Shown in pieces: positions 61,808 to 64,000 of a DNA stretch of 64,000 bases. The notes below the pieces were generated by a model that did no database searches, was not told the origin of the DNA, and saw only the letters and a program-made list of their open reading frames with translations. Origin of the DNA: Hydractinia symbiolongicarpus (lineage: Eukaryota > Cnidaria > Hydrozoa > Anthoathecata > Hydractiniidae); contig NC_079881.1 in the NCBI RefSeq assembly GCF_029227915.1, positions 32,337,501-32,401,500 of the forward strand. The letters are read 5' to 3'. Every line of letters starts with the position of its first letter. The first letter of the stretch is position 1. Both the position numbers and the translations under genes were made by a program.

Positions 61808-62332
61808 TCAAATATATTGTCTAATGACAAGATCTATTGATGCGCGACATATAGGGCATTTATCCCCCCTCTTCTCCAATTTATTTGCGCACGATAAACA
61901 GCAGCAAAAATGCCCTGTTCTACCATGAACAATGGTGGCGGTCTTTCGTTTAGAAAGACAAATGATACATCTATCATCTTCATCAATGTCATCGTCCGCG
62001 TCGTCCTCATCATCAACCTCAACCCGTGCTGGTACTGGTATAATCGGTGCTGGTACCGGTCTTGGCACTGATACATTTGGTCTCGTCACGGGTCCAGAAA
62101 ATTCGGTCACTTCGAGGTCCAGCATCCCTATGACGAGCGGTAAAGTAATATCAGGATATCTTTCGGGTACTGTTGATAACAGTAATTCGATAAGCTCAGC
62201 CCTTCTGAGCCGCGAGTATCCACGTAGGCCAAGGTACCTCGCTCTGGCTCTTAAATCAGGGACCGTGAAAAGATCAAAGTCATCAATATATTCTCTACTG
62301 TGTATCAAATCGAGAACGATTCCTGAAGACAT
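61808..62332 (-). CDS. SAP-like / RING finger protein with MDM2-like RING
   Basis: 174 residues. Residues about 28-52 are a SAP-like motif (LRGYSRLRRAELIELL) nearly identical to that of the polymerase. A Pro/Val linker (VPRPVPAPIIPVPAR) and an acidic run follow. The C-terminal 50 residues are a RING: CIIC, then IVHGRTGHFCCC, CANKL, and CPIC ending in the chain terminus. The I-V-H-G-x-T-G-H phrase and the RING at the extreme C-terminus are hallmarks of MDM2/MDMX RINGs, which dimerise and act as ubiquitin ligases. Probable role: ubiquitin ligase acting on a host or element protein; this is inference. The ATG at 62332 is supported by the shared upstream block. Confidence 0.85.
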   Translation of the reverse strand: MSSGIVLDLIHSREYIDDFDLFTVPDLRARARYLGLRGYSRLRRAELIELLLSTVPERYPDITLPLVIGMLDLEVTEFSGPVTRPNVSVPRPVPAPIIPVPARVEVDDEDDADDDIDEDDRCIICLSKRKTATIVHGRTGHFCCCLSCANKLEKRGDKCPICRASIDLVIRQYI

Positions 62333-62356
62333 GCTTGGCTATGATATACGATTTTG
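62333..62356 (-). promoter_or_regulatory. Start-site block upstream of the RING gene
   Basis: Identical over 24 bases to 61567-61590. It overlaps the arm of a 13-bp hairpin: ACGATTTTGCAAA at 62348-62360 and TTTGCAAAATCGT at 62372-62384. Confidence 0.6.
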
Positions 62357-62394
62357 CAAATCTTTAAGATGTTTGCAAAATCGTAAACCGGGGT

Positions 62395-62640
62395 GGAGGA
62401 TCGTGAGGGGCTTCGTTCGCAAGACAACCACCGGGGTGGAGGATCGTGAGGGGCTTCGTTCGCGAGGATCGTGAGGGGCTTCGTTCGCAAGACAACCTCC
62501 GAGGTCGCGAGGATCGTGAGGGGCTTCGTTCGCAAGACAACCTCCGAGGTCGCGAGGATCGTGAGGGGCTTCGTTCGCAAGACAACCACCGGGGTGGAGG
62601 ATCGTGAGGGGCTTCGTTCGCGAGGATCGTGAGGGTCGTG
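62395..62640. repeat. GC-rich minisatellite, seven GGATCGTGAGG units
   Basis: GGATCGTGAGGG(G)CTTCGTTCG-type units start at 62398, 62441, 62466, 62511, 62556, 62599 and 62624. The spacings are 43, 25, 45, 45, 43 and 25, with linkers AAGACAACCACCGGGGT or AAGACAACCTCCGAGGTCG. A single relative lies in the other intergenic gap (GGAGGGTCGTGAG near 61631). Open frames across the array are artefacts of the repeat. Confidence 0.85.
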
Positions 62641-62671
62641 ACCGCTCCACCATGGGTACCCACCCACCAAC

Positions 62672-62700
62672 ATTTGTTACCCGTCTGAGTAACAAAAAAA
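62672..62700 (-). terminator. Hairpin just after the SAP-like gene stop codon
   Basis: The TTTGTTAC ... GTAACAAA pair repeats the one at 61761-61784, with one base different in the loop. It lies within 10-37 bp after the stop at 62709. A CCATGGGTACCCACCCA block (62650-62666) beside it also recurs at 61717-61733. Confidence 0.5.
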
Positions 62701-62708
62701 ATACCCAA

Positions 62709-62978
62709 TCACTTGGATCTTTTGTCGTTATAACGTTTTTGGGCTTTTAGATATGCCTCCCTGTTTTTCGACCTCCACCTTGAACAGTATCCATACCATT
62801 CCTTCTTGGTATCCAGATCGATGGTGTAGGATGGGTCGAGATCATTTTTCTCAATCACCTCAACCAGTTTAGCCTTTCTCATACCCACGATATACTTAAT
62901 TCCGCGGGATTTGGCAACCTCTCGCAACTCTCTCAGTTTCATCAATTTATAATCCGGTGTGGTATCCATGTCCGACAT
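62709..62978 (-). CDS. Small Polinton SAP-like protein, 89 residues
   Basis: It starts ATG TCC GAC ATG at 62978. Residues 13-45 form a SAP/Rho-N-like helix-extended-helix (LRELREVAKSRGIK then MRKAKLVEVIEK), related in pattern to the N-termini of the polymerase and RING proteins. The C-terminal half is basic and aromatic (WYGYCSRWRSKNREAY), consistent with DNA binding. It diverges from the integrase across a 91-bp gap. Function is unknown. Confidence 0.7.
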   Translation of the reverse strand: MSDMDTTPDYKLMKLRELREVAKSRGIKYIVGMRKAKLVEVIEKNDLDPSYTIDLDTKKEWYGYCSRWRSKNREAYLKAQKRYNDKRSK

Positions 62979-63069
62979 ATTAATATAATATATGAAAAAC
63001 TTTAAGCACTTTTATCGTACCACATCATAACACAAAAAGGAGATAAATAAAGGTGTGCATAAATAAAAC
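62979..63069. promoter_or_regulatory. Divergent intergenic gap between SAP-like gene and integrase
   Basis: 91 AT-rich bases separate two start codons facing away from each other. They include TTAATATAATATATG on one side and GATAAATAAAGG on the other, either of which could be TATA-like. No copy of the 24-bp block is present. Confidence 0.4.
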
Positions 63070-64000
63070 ATGTCAAAACTTCAAGAGACTTACTATCAAC
63101 CTCAAAATTTATGGAAAGGACAAAAGGCTGTTCGGAGCTTAAGAGTATTCGGCTTCGGGCCAAAGGAGATTAAGAAGTGGCTATCAAAGCAAGCATTTTG
63201 GCAAGTACATTTACCCGCCCCAAAACATGTTGAAAGACCACATTATGAAGTTACCACCCCTAATGATTTACATCAATTCGATTTATTGTACATGCCCGGT
63301 GACATACTGTATGGTAATAAATATAAGTACATTTTGTCGGGAATCGATGCTGCTTCCAGATACAAGGTAGCCCGACCTTTGAGGACTAAGAAAGCCAAAG
63401 AGGTTGCCGCTATGATTGAGGACATCTACAAGGCAGGACCATTAACTTATCCGAAAACTTTCCAATGTGATAACGGTTCAGAATTCAAGGCAGATGTATC
63501 AAAGCTGTTGGAGAAGCATAAGGTTGAAATTAAAAGAGCGACTACAAAATATAAGCATACGCACACAGCTTTTGTTGAGGCGTTGAACAAGATACTTGCC
63601 GAAAATTTATTCAAAATACAAGATGCCCAAGAACTGAATGATTCGGAAAAGGTATCATCTACATGGGTTAAGCATCTGTATAAACTGATTGATAGGCTAA
63701 ACGATACAAAGACGCAGATGATTGATATGAAGCCAAAAGATGCTATTATAATGAAAGAGGTGCCTCTGGTTAATCAAGAGAGCTATCCACCTGAAGTAGA
63801 ATTACCTAAAGATGGCCTGTATAGATATCTACTACAACCTGGTGAAGAGCATGATGATGGGCGGAGACGGGCAACCGATAGAATATGGTCGAAAAACACA
63901 TATAGATTGCGTGAGGTAATAGCGCAACCTGGTAACCGTGTAATGTACTATGTTCAAGACGGACCTGGACGGGCTTTTGTAAAAGAGGAATTGATGTTAA
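63070..64000 (+). CDS. INT: Polinton retroviral-type integrase, truncated by the window end
   Basis: The frame opens at ATG 63070 and stays open to base 64000 (310 codons seen). The catalytic core shows FDLLYMPGD (first Asp), FQCDNGSEFKAD (second Asp) and, about 35 residues on, HTAFVEALNK (the Glu), giving the D,D-35-E signature of Polinton/retroviral integrases. A region with RVMYYVQD near the window end may be the start of a chromo-like or SH3-like C-domain. There are no frame breaks in the visible part. Expected role: insertion of the element into host DNA. Confidence 0.9.
   Translation, partial: MSKLQETYYQPQNLWKGQKAVRSLRVFGFGPKEIKKWLSKQAFWQVHLPAPKHVERPHYEVTTPNDLHQFDLLYMPGDILYGNKYKYILSGIDAASRYKVARPLRTKKAKEVAAMIEDIYKAGPLTYPKTFQCDNGSEFKADVSKLLEKHKVEIKRATTKYKHTHTAFVEALNKILAENLFKIQDAQELNDSEKVSSTWVKHLYKLIDRLNDTKTQMIDMKPKDAIIMKEVPLVNQESYPPEVELPKDGLYRYLLQPGEEHDDGRRRATDRIWSKNTYRLREVIAQPGNRVMYYVQDGPGRAFVKEELML

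Larger units (their letters stand above)
57400..64000. mobile_element. Polinton/Maverick (adintovirus-like) element, open at the window edge
   Basis: A protein-primed family B DNA polymerase and a retroviral-type integrase together define Polintons. Here polymerase, RING protein and small SAP-like protein are on the minus strand and the integrase is on the plus strand, diverging from 62979-63069. Base composition is clearly more GC-rich than the flanks from 57.4 kb on. Capsid, ATPase and protease genes would lie beyond 64000. The left boundary is not fixed: a C-rich tract (57335-57405) and the 75-bp repeats precede the polymerase stop. Confidence 0.88.

Noticed and set aside
61611-61811. 66-codon minus-strand frame between POLB and the RING gene
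   Set aside because: It covers the intergenic hairpins and repeat blocks shared with the other gap, so it is regulatory DNA.
62305-62708. Three overlapping repetitive 114-122-codon frames
   Set aside because: They arise from translating the GGATCGTGAGG minisatellite in three frames, with non-ATG starts and no domain.

Overview
The window looks like nuclear DNA of an invertebrate animal. It is very AT-rich (about 70% by eye), genes are split by GT-AG introns, and much of it is eukaryotic transposon remains (BEL/Pao, piggyBac, Merlin, THAP-DDE, Polinton/Maverick). The repertoire fits a cnidarian, most likely a hydrozoan; that is inference. No rRNA, convincing tRNA or CRISPR array was seen. Most real coding sequence here is spliced, and I found it by matching splice sites and reading-frame phase, not by long open frames.

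Layout. 1-22.1 kb is mostly noncoding AT-rich DNA with tandem repeats: a 53-bp minisatellite at 12.4-13.0 kb, and a perfect 785-bp tandem duplication at 5841-7410 that doubles a frame-preserving 51-codon exon of a minus-strand gene. From 33220 down to 22192 (minus strand) lies an unrecognised gene of about 464 codons in eight phase-consistent exons: a basic N-terminus, a long poly-Q tract with an 8-residue period, a short coiled coil and a proline-rich tail. From about 34.0 to 44.5 kb is a decayed BEL/Pao retrotransposon split by a 6.58-kb insertion. The insertion carries a RecQ-like helicase gene (+) and a nine-exon DUF6589 gene (-), tail to tail, and is flanked by an identical 13-bp direct repeat of BEL sequence. 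I regard it as a probable two-gene DNA transposon, possibly of an undescribed kind, and the most interesting object in the window.

The right part is a patchwork: a truncated THAP/DDE transposase at 44.5-45.6 kb, a Merlin (IS1595-like) transposase at 49.3-50.4 kb, a complete but decayed piggyBac with 13-bp inverted termini and TTGA flanks at 51282-54623, and fragments of a DUF3987-like gene at 55.5-57.0 kb. From about 57.4 kb to the window edge is most of a Polinton/Maverick: protein-primed DNA polymerase B, a SAP-like/RING protein whose RING resembles MDM2, a small SAP-like protein, and a retroviral-type integrase that runs off the end. Its two minus-strand intergenic gaps share one layout (hairpin after the stop codon, repeated GC-rich DNA, second hairpin, 24-bp block abutting the next ATG), suggesting a reused expression cassette.

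Caution: nearly every frame break in the otherwise well-preserved transposon genes is the loss of one base, several of them in a short homopolymer. Some 'pseudogenes' may therefore be assembly errors.
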